Positions 1-8,770 are shown, numbered from the stretch's first letter. The stretch: DNA of 64,000 bases from Acidimicrobiales bacterium mtb01 (GCA_004379135.1 NBNI01000007.1:1227501-1291500), one strand, 5' to 3'. Made by a program: numbers and translations. Notes: generated by a model from the letters alone, not told the origin.

Positions 1-407
1 TGATCGTCGAGCAGCAGCGGGATCACGAGACGGATGATCCAGTCGGGCGTGAAACTCGTGATGTCCCCGTCGCACCACACCACGATGTCGCCCTTCGAGG
101 CCACCAGGCTGGCCCACAGCGCGTTGCCCTTGCCGTGGGCGCTGCCGTGGAAGAAGTGCACGTAATCGACGGGCACGACCGTCGCCCCGGCCTCGCTGGC
201 CACCACGGACGTACCGTCGGTCGAGCCGTCGTCGAGAACGATCAGTTCGTCGACGAGAGTTCCGACGAGCGCATCGTCGATCATGCGCACGAGGTCGCCG
301 ATCGTCTCGGCTTCGTTGCGACACGGGATGCACACCGACACCGAGACGCCATTCTTCAGAGCCATCGCGGTGGACAAGTCCCAACCGGTCGGATCGAAAG
401 TCTTCAT
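1..407 (-). CDS. Family 2 glycosyltransferase, glucosyl-3-phosphoglycerate synthase-like (C-terminus cut by window edge)
   Basis: The first 135 residues of a GT2 (GT-A fold) enzyme are present; the rest lies left of the window. Visible are the nucleotide-binding strand SVCIPCRNEA (residues 24-33), DDGSTDGT (59-66), the GKGNALW segment (92-98) typical of GpgS, and an acidic CDGD motif (112-115) at the metal-binding position. GpgS enzymes transfer glucose from an NDP-sugar to 3-phosphoglycerate, the first step towards methylglucose lipopolysaccharide or glucosylglycerate. The ATG at 405-407 follows GAGGAG. The neighbour across the divergent 28-base gap is folP2-like, as in mycobacteria (folP2 beside gpgS), which supports the assignment. 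A different GT2 specificity remains possible because the C-terminal half is missing. Confidence 0.72.
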   Translation of the reverse strand, partial: MKTFDPTGWDLSTAMALKNGVSVSVCIPCRNEAETIGDLVRMIDDALVGTLVDELIVLDDGSTDGTSVVASEAGATVVPVDYVHFFHGSAHGKGNALWASLVASKGDIVVWCDGDITSFTPDWIIRLVIPLLLDD

Positions 408-435
408 CGTCTCCTCACCGCCCTAGCCTGACGTC

Positions 436-1185
436 ATGTTCTTGTACGGCGTCGTGAACGCGTCTCCCGACTCGCTCAACACCGATTCAATAGCCACCGA
501 CGCCGCTTCGGCTACCCGCCGCGGTGAATATCTGCTGAACCACGGGTGCCAGGGAATCGACTTGGGTGGCCAAGGATCAACCGACGCCGCCACCGTGGTG
601 CCGTGGCAGGACGAATGGGAACGCCTGCGCGACATCGTGAAGGCGTTGGCGGCCTTCGGCGTGCCCCTCAGCATCGACTCGTGGAAGCCCGAGGTCACCC
701 GACTGGCTCTCGAGCACGGCTGCAACGTCATCAACGCGGCCGATGGCATGCAGACCGACGAGATGTGGCGCGTGGCCGCCGACTTCCAGGTCCCGATCGT
801 GCTTCCGTTCCTGTCGGGACCCAACCCGCGCCAGATGCAAATGGTGAAGGACGATCCGGTCGGGGTGATGATCTCGTTCTTCGACGAGCAGTTGCGCATC
901 GCCGACCGCTACGGGCTTCGCGACCTGTGCATCCTCGATCCGGGCACCGGATTCGCACCGTCGAACTGGCCGTGGGAGGAGCGCTTCGTCTACCAGAAGC
1001 GCGTGTACTCGAGCCTGGGTGAACTGCGGCGCTTCGGCCTTCCGCTCTACATCGCGCTTCCCTGGAAGGAAACCGCTCAACACGACGAACTCCTCGAGAT
1101 CGTCCTGCGCCAACGACCCGAATACGGGCGCGCGCACTACCCCGAGAAGATCCGGCGCGTCGAGCGCGAACTCGGACTCAGTTGA
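436..1185 (+). CDS. Dihydropteroate synthase-like protein, FolP2 type, probably not a true DHPS
   Basis: A 249-residue TIM-barrel pterin-binding domain. Recognisable DHPS landmarks are GVVNASPDSL (5-14; usually GIVNVTPDSF), IDLGGQGSTDA (41-51; usually DVGGESTRPG), LSIDSWKPEV (78-87), INAADGM (99-105) and ILDPGTGFA. The normal GxSRK sulfonamide/pABA loop is replaced by ALPWKET, and the C-terminal RVHDV motif is absent. This resembles mycobacterial FolP2, a paralogue reported to lack DHPS activity. It lies divergent from the gpgS-like gene, so a role near glucosylglycerate/MGLP metabolism is an inference. Its last 8 bases overlap the end of folB-folK on the other strand. The ATG at 436 is the only reasonable start. 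Confidence 0.75.
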   Translation: MFLYGVVNASPDSLNTDSIATDAASATRRGEYLLNHGCQGIDLGGQGSTDAATVVPWQDEWERLRDIVKALAAFGVPLSIDSWKPEVTRLALEHGCNVINAADGMQTDEMWRVAADFQVPIVLPFLSGPNPRQMQMVKDDPVGVMISFFDEQLRIADRYGLRDLCILDPGTGFAPSNWPWEERFVYQKRVYSSLGELRRFGLPLYIALPWKETAQHDELLEIVLRQRPEYGRAHYPEKIRRVERELGLS

Positions 1186-2026
1186 GCGGGCCGCGCGGGT
1201 AGACCGCATCGGGCGGAAGACTCGTCTCCCAGCCCTCGGGACACCGCTCGGGAGCGACCTCGCTCAACGGCGCCAGCACGAAACGTCGCTCGGCGTAACG
1301 CGGGTGCGGCACCGCCAGGTTTCCGCCCTTGATCACCACGTCGTCGAAGAACAGCAGGTCGAGGTCGAGCGTGCGCGGGCCCCAGTGAATGGTGCGAGCA
1401 CGGCCGGCATCGGCTTCGATCCGGTGCAACCATCGCAGCACCGCGTACGGATCCATTTCTGTTTCGATCTCGACCACCATGTTGAGATACGCACCCTGGT
1501 TCTCGGGGCCTCCGACCGGATCGGTTTCGAACACCTGCGACATCTTGCGCACCGAGGCGCCCAGACGATCGATGGCGAAGCGCAGATACGACTCGCGGTC
1601 ACCCAGGTTGGTTCCCAACGCGATGATCGCGCGGTGGGCGGTGAGCGGAGCCGAGGATGCGCGCGTGCGGTGGATGCGCACCGCCGACGACGACAGGTCC
1701 TCCGGAATCGGCGGACGCAACTTCGTGAGCGTCAGATCGACGGCGTTCACATGGGCGAACGACAACACCATGTCGGCCATGCGCTGAGCCAGCCGTTCGA
1801 GCAAGAGGTCGTTCGACTTGCGCGCCACTTCGGCGACTTGCATGCACACTTCGCCGTAGTGAACGGTCTCGGTGAGGTCGTCGCTCTGGCCCGCATCGGT
1901 GAGATCGGCGTGGATGTCGATGTCGACGCGGAGCGGTTGCGGTGCCTCGCGCTCGTGATCGAGAACACCGATGAGTGCCATCACTCGTAGGTCGTCGATG
2001 AGGATGTGATCCGTCACCGGGCACAC
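1178..2026 (-). CDS. folK: Bifunctional dihydroneopterin aldolase / HPPK (FolB-FolK fusion)
   Basis: A 282-residue fusion for two consecutive folate steps. Residues 1-118 are FolB (dihydroneopterin aldolase): GVLDHEREAPQPLRVDI near 20-36, VHYGEV (55-60) and the LTLTKLRPPIP lysine strand near 98-108. After a short linker, residues 133-282 are HPPK, which pyrophosphorylates 6-hydroxymethyl-dihydropterin: ALGTNLGDRESYL (136-148), VFETDPVGGPENQGAYLN (165-182), the HWGPRTLDLDLLFF ATP/Mg loop and PHPRYAERRFVLAPL. The start is GTG at 2026; a second in-frame GTG at 2017 is as good. The divergent neighbour starts 15-24 bases away, leaving almost no room for separate promoters. FolB and FolK are adjacent in many bacteria; here they are one chain. 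Confidence 0.93.
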   Translation of the reverse strand: MCPVTDHILIDDLRVMALIGVLDHEREAPQPLRVDIDIHADLTDAGQSDDLTETVHYGEVCMQVAEVARKSNDLLLERLAQRMADMVLSFAHVNAVDLTLTKLRPPIPEDLSSSAVRIHRTRASSAPLTAHRAIIALGTNLGDRESYLRFAIDRLGASVRKMSQVFETDPVGGPENQGAYLNMVVEIETEMDPYAVLRWLHRIEADAGRARTIHWGPRTLDLDLLFFDDVVIKGGNLAVPHPRYAERRFVLAPLSEVAPERCPEGWETSLPPDAVYPRGPLN

Positions 2027-2040
2027 GGTACCGTTGAGTC

Positions 2041-3297
2041 ATGGCATCCGATACCTCCGTGTCGACGTTCGATCCGCTGCGAGTCATCGCCGATCTCGAA
2101 GGCCTGGCCGCACGCACCGGCGGCCCGGCCGGCTCGCGTCGCCTGGCCTGGACGCCCGAATGGGTCGAGGCGCGCAACCTCCTGCGTGAACATCTGGCCA
2201 CGCTTCCCGTCGACATCGATGTCGACGAAGCCGGCAACTTGTGGGCCTACCTGCGCGGCGAGAGCAGCGACACCCTCGTCGTCGGCAGCCATCTCGACAG
2301 CGTCCCGAAGGGCGGCTGGCTCGACGGTGCGCTCGGCGTGATGTCCGGTCTCGAACTGCTGCGCTCGCTCGCGGCCGAGGGTACCCCGCCCGTCACCGTT
2401 GCGCTCGTCGACTGGGCCGACGAGGAAGGCGCCCGTTTCTCCCGTTCGCTTTTCGGCTCCGCCGCGTTCATGGGAACGGTCGACCCGAAGATCCTGGCCG
2501 GCCTGGTCGACAAGGAGGGCAACCGACTCGTCGACATCCTCCCCCAACACGGTGTCGACATCGACCGACTCGACGGAGCGCAACGGCGTCAGCAGAACGT
2601 GAAGGCCTACGTCGAGGTCCACATCGAACAAGGACCGGTTCTCGAGTCGATGGGCAAGGGAATCTGTACCGTCACCGGAACCAAGGGCATCGAGCGCGAG
2701 CGCCTCGTGTTCCGCGGACAGGCCGCGCACGCCGGCACCATGCCGATGCCGATGCGCCGCGATTCGTTCCGCGCCGCGTCGCGCTTCGCACTCGCGGTGG
2801 CAGAGATCGGCGATCGCCACGACGGTGTCACCACCGTCGGTGCCGTGGCGTGCAAACCCGGCGTGGTCACCGCGGTGGCCGGTGAAACCACGATCACGCT
2901 CGACATGCGCCACATCGACGCCGGAGAACTCGCCGCCATGTTCGCCGAGAGCAAGGCCGCCGCGGACGAAGCCGCCGCGGCCGAGGGGTGCACGGTCGAA
3001 TGGGAGCACATCTTCCGCATTCCGCCGATGCCCTTCCATCCCCTGCTTCTCGACGCCGCGCGCGACAGCGTGCGCGAAGTGGAGGGTCACGACATCGAGT
3101 TGCCGAGTGGAGCTCTGCACGACGCGAGCGAAACCGCGCGATCGATCCCGACCGTGATGATCTTCTCGTCGTCCACCAACGGCCTCAGCCACACACCCGA
3201 AGAAGACACGCCCCGCGATCACCTCGTGATGGCGGCCGACGCGTTCCACCGCACGTGCCGACGCGCGATCGATCTGATCCGCATCGGAAGCCTGTAA
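2041..3297 (+). CDS. M20-family amidase/hydantoinase-carbamoylase (N-carbamoyl-L-amino acid hydrolase or allantoate amidohydrolase type)
   Basis: A 418-residue dinuclear-metal hydrolase of the M20 Zn/Mn carbamoylase family. Metal ligands and catalytic residues are visible: GSHLDSVPKGGWLDGALGVM (H84, D95), DEEGARF (E128/E129), VEVHIEQGP (H194) and the C-terminal GALHDA histidine. AAHAGTMPMPMRRD is the dimerisation-domain signature of this family. Members release CO2 and NH3 from N-carbamoyl amino acids, ureidoglycolate precursors or related compounds. Sequence alone does not separate carbamoyl-amino-acid hydrolase from allantoate amidohydrolase or beta-ureidopropionase, and no other purine or pyrimidine catabolism genes are nearby to decide. 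The protein is cytosolic and full length. Confidence 0.87.
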   Translation: MASDTSVSTFDPLRVIADLEGLAARTGGPAGSRRLAWTPEWVEARNLLREHLATLPVDIDVDEAGNLWAYLRGESSDTLVVGSHLDSVPKGGWLDGALGVMSGLELLRSLAAEGTPPVTVALVDWADEEGARFSRSLFGSAAFMGTVDPKILAGLVDKEGNRLVDILPQHGVDIDRLDGAQRRQQNVKAYVEVHIEQGPVLESMGKGICTVTGTKGIERERLVFRGQAAHAGTMPMPMRRDSFRAASRFALAVAEIGDRHDGVTTVGAVACKPGVVTAVAGETTITLDMRHIDAGELAAMFAESKAAADEAAAAEGCTVEWEHIFRIPPMPFHPLLLDAARDSVREVEGHDIELPSGALHDASETARSIPTVMIFSSSTNGLSHTPEEDTPRDHLVMAADAFHRTCRRAIDLIRIGSL

Positions 3298-3329
3298 GCG
3301 CGAGGGATCGTTTCGCGTGGAGCGACGGC

Positions 3330-4766
3330 TCAGCCGCGCTTCGACTGCAACAGTGCGGTGACGGCCTTGCCGTCGGCCTTGCCCTTGCTGGCCTTCATGA
3401 TCGCGCCGACGAGGGCGCCCATGGCTTTCTCTTCGCCTGCGCAGTACTTGGCCCACGCATCGGCCTGCGCGGCGATGACCTCGTCGACCATCGCTTCGAG
3501 GGCACTGGTGTCCATGGCCTCGAAACCCTTGGCCGCGGCGATCTTCTCGGCGTCGCCGCCGCCGTTGGCCATGATCTCGGCCAACACGATCTTGGCCTGC
3601 GTGGACGTGAGCTTGCCGCTCGTTTCCAGAACGATCATCCGCGCCAGATCGGCCGCGGGCACCGACGGCACGGCGCCCTGTTCGGCGTAGGCCTCCTTCA
3701 CGTGCACGAGAGCGCGTGACGCATCGGCTCCGGCCGACGCCACCGCGAGCACGTAGTCGTCCTGACCGCGCTCGACGACCACCATCACCGCTTCGCCATC
3801 GGCCGGTGCTCCGGTGGCCGACGACAATCGTGCGCGACGTTCGCGCGGAAGCATCGGCAGCGCGGCGCGCACCGCGTCGATCCAGACGGCTTCGGGGGCG
3901 AGGGGAACCAGATCGGGCTCGAGGAAGTAGCGGTAGTCGTCGGCGTCTTCCTTGGTACGAAGTGTGTGCGTGCGACCGTCGGTCTCGTCCCAGTGCCGAG
4001 TTTCCTGACGAACCTTCTCGCCGCCTTCGATGAGGGCGATCTGTCGACGAGCCTCGTATTCGATGGCGCGACCGAGCGAGCGCACCGAGTTCACGTTCTT
4101 GATCTCGCAGCGCGTACCGAGAGGCGCACCGGGCTTGCGCACACTCACATTGGCGTCGCAGCGCATCGAGCCTTCTTCCATCTTGGCGTCGGATGCGCCG
4201 ATGGCCACGAGGATCTGACGCAGTTCGGTGACGTATTGCTTGGCTTCGTCGGGTGTGGCGATGTCGGGTCGGCCCACGATCTCGACGAGCGGAACGCCCG
4301 CGCGATTGAAGTCGATGAGCGAGTAGTCGGAGCCATGGATGCGTCCGCCGGTTCCGCCGATGTGCGTGCTCTTGCCCGTGTCCTCCTCGAGGTGGGCGCG
4401 TTCGATTCCGATACGCTTGCCACCGGGCAACTCGAGCCACCCGTCCACGTTGAGCGGGACGTCGTACTGCGAGATCTGATACGCCTTGGGCATGTCGGGA
4501 TAGAAGTAGTTCTTGCGGTGGAAGGTGCACGCCTGCACCGTGCAGTTGAGGGCCAAGCCGATGCGCATCGCGAACTCGACGGCCTGGCGATTGAGAACCG
4601 GAAGGGCCCCGGGCAGTCCGAGCGTGACCGGGTCGATGTGCGTGTTCGGGTCGTCGCCGAAACGGTTGGCGCTGGCCGAGAACAACTTGGTCGCGGTGGC
4701 CAGTTCGACGTGGACCTCGAGGCCCACCACCAACTCGTAACCGTCGATCATGAACGTCTCGCTCAT
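3330..4766 (-). CDS. gatB: Asp-tRNA(Asn)/Glu-tRNA(Gln) amidotransferase subunit B
   Basis: 478 residues. GatB binds misacylated Glu-tRNA(Gln)/Asp-tRNA(Asn) and phosphorylates the acyl side chain so that ammonia from GatA can be added. The N-terminal cradle domain begins GYELVVGLEVHVEL. The signature DFNRAGVPLVEIVGRPDI follows, and the C-terminal part after about residue 320 is the helical/YqeY-like tRNA-binding tail, ending in ALLQSKRG. The ATG at 4764-4766 overlaps the gatA stop as ATGA, indicating translational coupling. It is the last gene of gatC-gatA-gatB. Confidence 0.96.
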   Translation of the reverse strand: MSETFMIDGYELVVGLEVHVELATATKLFSASANRFGDDPNTHIDPVTLGLPGALPVLNRQAVEFAMRIGLALNCTVQACTFHRKNYFYPDMPKAYQISQYDVPLNVDGWLELPGGKRIGIERAHLEEDTGKSTHIGGTGGRIHGSDYSLIDFNRAGVPLVEIVGRPDIATPDEAKQYVTELRQILVAIGASDAKMEEGSMRCDANVSVRKPGAPLGTRCEIKNVNSVRSLGRAIEYEARRQIALIEGGEKVRQETRHWDETDGRTHTLRTKEDADDYRYFLEPDLVPLAPEAVWIDAVRAALPMLPRERRARLSSATGAPADGEAVMVVVERGQDDYVLAVASAGADASRALVHVKEAYAEQGAVPSVPAADLARMIVLETSGKLTSTQAKIVLAEIMANGGGDAEKIAAAKGFEAMDTSALEAMVDEVIAAQADAWAKYCAGEEKAMGALVGAIMKASKGKADGKAVTALLQSKRG

Positions 4767-6202
4767 TTCGCACCACCCGGCGCGACGCGCTCGAGATGAG
4801 CCGCCACCTGGAACATGACCGACTCGCCCAGTGTGGGTGCCAGCACCTGCACACCCACCGGCAGACCGTGCGCGCCGGTTCCGAACGGCACCGACATGGC
4901 CGGGTGACCGGCGAGGTTGGTGGGAATCGTGAAGACGTCGCACAAGTACATCGACAAAGGGTCGTCGACCTTGGCGCCCACCGGAAACGCGACGATCGGC
5001 GACGTGGGCGTGAGGATGACGTCGGCCTTCTGATACGCGCGCGCGAAGTCGTCGGAAATCAGACGACGCACCTTGAGGGCCTTGCCGTAGTACGCGTCGT
5101 AGTAGCCGGCCGAGAGCGCGTAGGTGCCCAGCATGATGCGGCGCTTCACTTCGTCGCCGAAGCCGGCGGCCCGCGTGGCCATGTACATCGAGTTGGTGTC
5201 GGCGGCGTCGACGCGCAGGCCGTAGCGCACGCCGTCGTAGCGGGCCAGGTTGCTGCTCGCCTCGGCCGGGGCGATGAGGTAGTAGGCGGTGAGGCCGTAC
5301 TTCATCGAGGGCAATTCGACGTCGACGATCGTCGCGCCGGCCGCCGCCAAGGCGTCGAACGATTCGGCCAGCCGCGCTTCGACTTCGGGGTCGCTTCCAC
5401 CCGGCAAGTCGATGATGCGGCCGATGCGCAAACCCTTCACGTCGCGATCGAGCGAACCCTGCAACGACAAGGCGGGCTGTGGAATCGACGTGCTGTCGAG
5501 CGGATCGTGGCCGCTCATCGCCTCGAGCAGGACCGCGGCGTCGCGCACGTCGACCGTGAACGGGCCGATCTGATCGAGACTGCTCGCGAAAGCCACGAGG
5601 CCGTAACGACTGACGGTGCCGTAGGTGGGCTTCACGCCCACCACACCGCACAATGCCGCAGGTTGACGAATGGAACCGCCGGTGTCGCTGCCCAGACTCG
5701 CCGCGGCGAAGCCGGCGGCCACGGCGGCCGCGCTGCCACCACTCGAACCTCCCGACACACGCGAGGTGTCGTGCGGGTTGTAAGTGACGCCGAACGCCGA
5801 GTTCTCGGTGCTCGACCCCATCGCGAACTCGTCGAGGTTGGTCTTGCCCACGAACACAGCACCGGCCCCGGCCAAGCGAGTGACGACGGTGGCGTCGTAC
5901 GGGGGCTTCCAGCCTTCGAGAATGCGCGACGAACACGTGGTGGGCACCCCGCGGGTGCACATGTTGTCCTTCAGCGCGATGGGGACTCCGGCCAGTGGAC
6001 CCGGATCGCGACCGGCCTTCACGTCGGCGTCGACCTGGGCGGCCATGGTGCGGGCCTGTTCGCGCGTCACCAGATTGAAGGCGTGGATCGACGACTCGCG
6101 CGCGTCGATCCGGGCGAGGTATTCGTCGAGTACGGAGACGGCCGACACCGAGCCGTTGCGGACGGCGTTGGCGATGTCGACGGCGTTCGACAGCTCGGTC
6201 AC
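4763..6202 (-). CDS. gatA: Asp-tRNA(Asn)/Glu-tRNA(Gln) amidotransferase subunit A
   Basis: A 479-residue amidase-signature glutaminase. The Ser-cisSer-Lys triad is visible: Lys78 in ALKDN, the GGSSGGSAAA loop with Ser153/154, and nucleophile Ser177 in GSDTGGSIRQ. It hydrolyses Gln and channels ammonia to GatB. It starts with GTG at 6200-6202, one base after the gatC stop, and its TGA overlaps the gatB ATG. Length and motifs are fully typical. Presence of all three subunits implies that the organism makes Gln-tRNA(Gln) and/or Asn-tRNA(Asn) by the indirect route. Confidence 0.96.
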   Translation of the reverse strand: MTELSNAVDIANAVRNGSVSAVSVLDEYLARIDARESSIHAFNLVTREQARTMAAQVDADVKAGRDPGPLAGVPIALKDNMCTRGVPTTCSSRILEGWKPPYDATVVTRLAGAGAVFVGKTNLDEFAMGSSTENSAFGVTYNPHDTSRVSGGSSGGSAAAVAAGFAAASLGSDTGGSIRQPAALCGVVGVKPTYGTVSRYGLVAFASSLDQIGPFTVDVRDAAVLLEAMSGHDPLDSTSIPQPALSLQGSLDRDVKGLRIGRIIDLPGGSDPEVEARLAESFDALAAAGATIVDVELPSMKYGLTAYYLIAPAEASSNLARYDGVRYGLRVDAADTNSMYMATRAAGFGDEVKRRIMLGTYALSAGYYDAYYGKALKVRRLISDDFARAYQKADVILTPTSPIVAFPVGAKVDDPLSMYLCDVFTIPTNLAGHPAMSVPFGTGAHGLPVGVQVLAPTLGESVMFQVAAHLERVAPGGAK

Positions 6203-6203
6203 G

Positions 6204-6518
6204 TCAGCCCTCGAGTCCGATGATCGGTGGCACTCGGAAACGACCGTCCTCGGCGGCCGGGGCCGCGGCCAGGACTTCGTCGCGGTCGAGGCTGGGCTTC
6301 ACGACGTCGTCGCGCATCACGTTCACGAGCGGATACGGCTGCGTCATCGGTTCGGTCGCGGCCAGGTCGAGGGCGTCGATGTCGGCGAAGTGCTCGAGCA
6401 TGCCGGCCAGTTGATTGGTGAGCCGATCGACTTCGGCCGACGACACGTCGAGGCGCGCGAGTCGGGCCACCTTGGCGACGGTGTCGGGAGAGATACGAGC
6501 CTGGGGAGTGTCGGGCAC
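6204..6518 (-). CDS. gatC: Asp-tRNA(Asn)/Glu-tRNA(Gln) amidotransferase subunit C
   Basis: A small 104-residue scaffold subunit that wraps GatA and GatB. It shows the family opening ISPDTVAKVARLARL and the PMTQPYPLVNVMRDDVV segment that inserts at the GatA/GatB interface, and ends RFRVPPIIGLEG. The start is a GTG at 6516-6518 giving VPDTPQARIS; no ATG is available in frame close by and no strong Shine-Dalgarno is seen. It is the first gene of the gatCAB operon; the promoter must lie in the 11-base gap or in the end of the upstream alpha-galactosidase gene, unless it is cotranscribed with that gene. Confidence 0.93.
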   Translation of the reverse strand: MPDTPQARISPDTVAKVARLARLDVSSAEVDRLTNQLAGMLEHFADIDALDLAATEPMTQPYPLVNVMRDDVVKPSLDRDEVLAAAPAAEDGRFRVPPIIGLEG

Positions 6519-6529
6519 GAAGAGCGATT

Positions 6530-8569
6530 CTACGAGGCCGACAGGTGCACCAGCACGGCCGTTTCGGCCGCACCCGCCGGGAACACCAGGTCGCCATCCG
6601 GTCCGAGCCCGATTTCGGTCGGACCGTGTTGGGAGGCGAGAAGAACTCGGACGCGAAGGCCGTCGGCGACGAGTGGCACCCGCACCGAGAACGGCCGAAC
6701 GTCGACGGCGATCCATGCGCACGCCACCACCGCCTCGCGACCATCCATCGACACGACGCCATGCACGATCGTGCCGTCGGGGGACTCGATCCGCAACGAC
6801 CGCCCACCGTGCAACACGTGTCGCAACGACTTGTGGTGCCCGATCGCCGTCGCGAGGTCCGCGCGATCGGCTTCGGACATGGCGGTGAGATCGGCCTCGA
6901 CTCCCATGTGCCCGAAGAAAGCGGTGATCGCGCGAAAGACCATCGACGTCTCGCGACCGGTGGTGTGCGCGGGCGAAGGCCCCACGTGCGTGCCCATGAT
7001 CTCGGGCGGCAGGAAGAGCGAGGCCCCTCGCTGGATCCGTTGACGGGCGATGGGATCGTTGTTGTCGCTGGTCCAGAAGCGCTCGACGCGCGACACGATG
7101 CCGAAGTCGACGCGGCCGCCACCCGACGAGCACGATTCGAACTCGACCTTCGGATGCCGACGGCGGATCTCGTCGAAGAGCCGATACGTCGCCATGGTCT
7201 GATCGTGGGCCGCGGCCTTGCCATCGCGGTTGCTCGCTTGCACGAGCGGACGGTTCATGTCCCACTTCACGTACGAGACGTCGTTCTCCGACAACAACGC
7301 GTCGAGTCGGCCGAGAACGTGGGCGAACACGTCGGCACGAGTCAGATCGAGAACCACTTGCCGACGCCCCAGCACCGGCTCGTAACCGTCGGTCGCGAGC
7401 ACCCAGTCGGGATGCGCGCGCAGCACATCGGAATCCGGGTTCGCCATCTCAGGTTCGACCCAGAGGCCGAATTCCATGCCGAGTCCGCGCACGTGTTCGA
7501 TGAGCGGACGCAATCCGTCCGGATAGACGTCGGACGAGACGAACCAATCACCCAGTCCGGAACGATCGCTGCGCCGCGAGCCGAACCAGCCGTCGTCGAG
7601 GACGAAGCGTTCGATTCCCACGTGCGCGGCCAGATCGGCCAGGTGGAGGAGCTTCGCCTGATCGTGATCGAAGTACACCGCTTCCCACGTGTTCAGCAGT
7701 ACCGGTCGCGGGCCGAGGGTTCGCGGCAGTCGGCGACGCGCCTCGGCGTGGAATCCCCAACTGGCCGGCCCGAATCCGTTCGACGAGTGGACGAGAACGA
7801 CATCGGGAGCGGCGATCGATTCGCCGGGATACACGCACATCTCGCCGGGATGGAACAACTCTCCGAGTTGCACGTAGCGACGGCCGTCGACCAATCGCTC
7901 GGCGTAGGCGACGTGGTTTCCGCTCCAGGCGAGATGGAGCCCCCACACATCGCCGCTCCACTCGGACGCGTCGCGACTCGTCGCCCAGACGAACGGCGGA
8001 TGCTCGTGGGACGTGCGGCCCAGTCGGTTCTCGGCGGTCCAGGCTCCGATCGGCCAGTCGAATCGATGGAAGCGGAACTCGCCGGCCCAGCGACCCGACA
8101 GAACTCCGAGTTCGACCGCCGACTCGTCGATCGGAATCGTCGGTCCGAAAGCGTCGAGCATGTAGGGAGAGTCGCCGTCGTTGCGAAGCGACACCGAAAC
8201 GACGATGACACCATCGGGACGCATCATGAACGTCGAGGTGAGCGTCAGTTCGGCGATCGCGTCGACGGCGGTGATCGTGACGGTCGATTCGTCACGCGTC
8301 ACCGAATGGGGAACGAATCGCGGCGACCACACGCGACCACCGCGACGATGACCGGCCAGTCCGGGTCGGCCCGGAAAGCCGTCGCCGTGCGTCGGGATCA
8401 CGGAGATCGGCGGCGTGACGTCGACACTGCCGGGGCGGGCCGGCGCATCGGGCCACCGCTCGGCCGTGACCGGACCCTCGACGAGTCGACCCCAATGGCG
8501 GATCACCGGAACACCGAACGACGCGTCGATCACGAGGCTGGTCCCGCCTCCGCTCAGATGTTCGACCAC
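6530..8569 (-). CDS. Alpha-galactosidase, glycoside hydrolase family 36
   Basis: A 679-residue GH36 retaining glycosidase removing terminal alpha-1,6-galactose (melibiose, raffinose series). The N-terminal half is the beta-supersandwich and the centre is the (beta/alpha)8 barrel, with FVLDDGWFG, GLWVEPEMANPDSD, the nucleophile Asp437 in VKWDMNRPL, FESCSSGGGRVDFG and the acid/base Asp502 in FWTSDNNDP. GTHVGPSPAHTTGR is the usual following loop. It starts GTG (8567-8569) and has no signal peptide, so it acts on imported sugar. It faces galT across the 8639-8770 inverted repeat, consistent with galactose release and entry into the Leloir pathway. It is 11 bases upstream of gatC on the same strand. 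Confidence 0.92.
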   Translation of the reverse strand: MVEHLSGGGTSLVIDASFGVPVIRHWGRLVEGPVTAERWPDAPARPGSVDVTPPISVIPTHGDGFPGRPGLAGHRRGGRVWSPRFVPHSVTRDESTVTITAVDAIAELTLTSTFMMRPDGVIVVSVSLRNDGDSPYMLDAFGPTIPIDESAVELGVLSGRWAGEFRFHRFDWPIGAWTAENRLGRTSHEHPPFVWATSRDASEWSGDVWGLHLAWSGNHVAYAERLVDGRRYVQLGELFHPGEMCVYPGESIAAPDVVLVHSSNGFGPASWGFHAEARRRLPRTLGPRPVLLNTWEAVYFDHDQAKLLHLADLAAHVGIERFVLDDGWFGSRRSDRSGLGDWFVSSDVYPDGLRPLIEHVRGLGMEFGLWVEPEMANPDSDVLRAHPDWVLATDGYEPVLGRRQVVLDLTRADVFAHVLGRLDALLSENDVSYVKWDMNRPLVQASNRDGKAAAHDQTMATYRLFDEIRRRHPKVEFESCSSGGGRVDFGIVSRVERFWTSDNNDPIARQRIQRGASLFLPPEIMGTHVGPSPAHTTGRETSMVFRAITAFFGHMGVEADLTAMSEADRADLATAIGHHKSLRHVLHGGRSLRIESPDGTIVHGVVSMDGREAVVACAWIAVDVRPFSVRVPLVADGLRVRVLLASQHGPTEIGLGPDGDLVFPAGAAETAVLVHLSAS

Positions 8570-8638
8570 ACCGAATCGCTATCGGATCGCTTCGCTTCCG
8601 TCAACCAGGACCCGCAATCCCAGCCGTGCGCGCTTCCG

Positions 8639-8770
8639 GCCTTGGTGCTTCTGGTGGCAAATCTGCTCCCTATTTCGTGCATTACCGCCACCAGTTCCAC
8701 AACGGCCTCGCGAACCGGTGGCATCTTCCTGCGTTTCACGAGACGAATCTGCCACCAGAAGCACCAAGGC
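8639..8770. repeat. Long nested inverted repeat between alpha-galactosidase and galT
   Basis: Perfect 21-base arms at 8639-8659 and 8750-8770 (core CCTTGGTGCTTCTGG with its complement) flank a 90-base centre. The centre itself contains TCGTG/CACGA and a second inverted pair, GCCACCAGTTC near 8687-8697 and GAACCGGTGGC near 8713-8723 (one mismatch). The whole 132 bases can therefore fold as one branched or stacked hairpin on either strand. The right arm carries the AAGG that would serve as ribosome binding site for galT, 9 bases before its ATG. It may be a transcript-level regulator, a bidirectional terminator/attenuator or a small MITE/REP-like element. No transposase is present. Confidence 0.85.

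Noticed and set aside
135-431. Plus-strand open frame over the start of the window
   Set aside because: It is the antisense shadow of the gpgS-like gene, whose minus-strand translation has clear GT2 motifs.
2014-4854. 946-residue minus-strand open frame
   Set aside because: High-GC shadow of the carbamoylase and gatB genes; arginine-rich composition and no motifs.
8579-8767. Small protein with a CHQKHQG motif on the minus strand
   Set aside because: The motif comes from the palindromic arms and appears in several frames; no RBS or homology.
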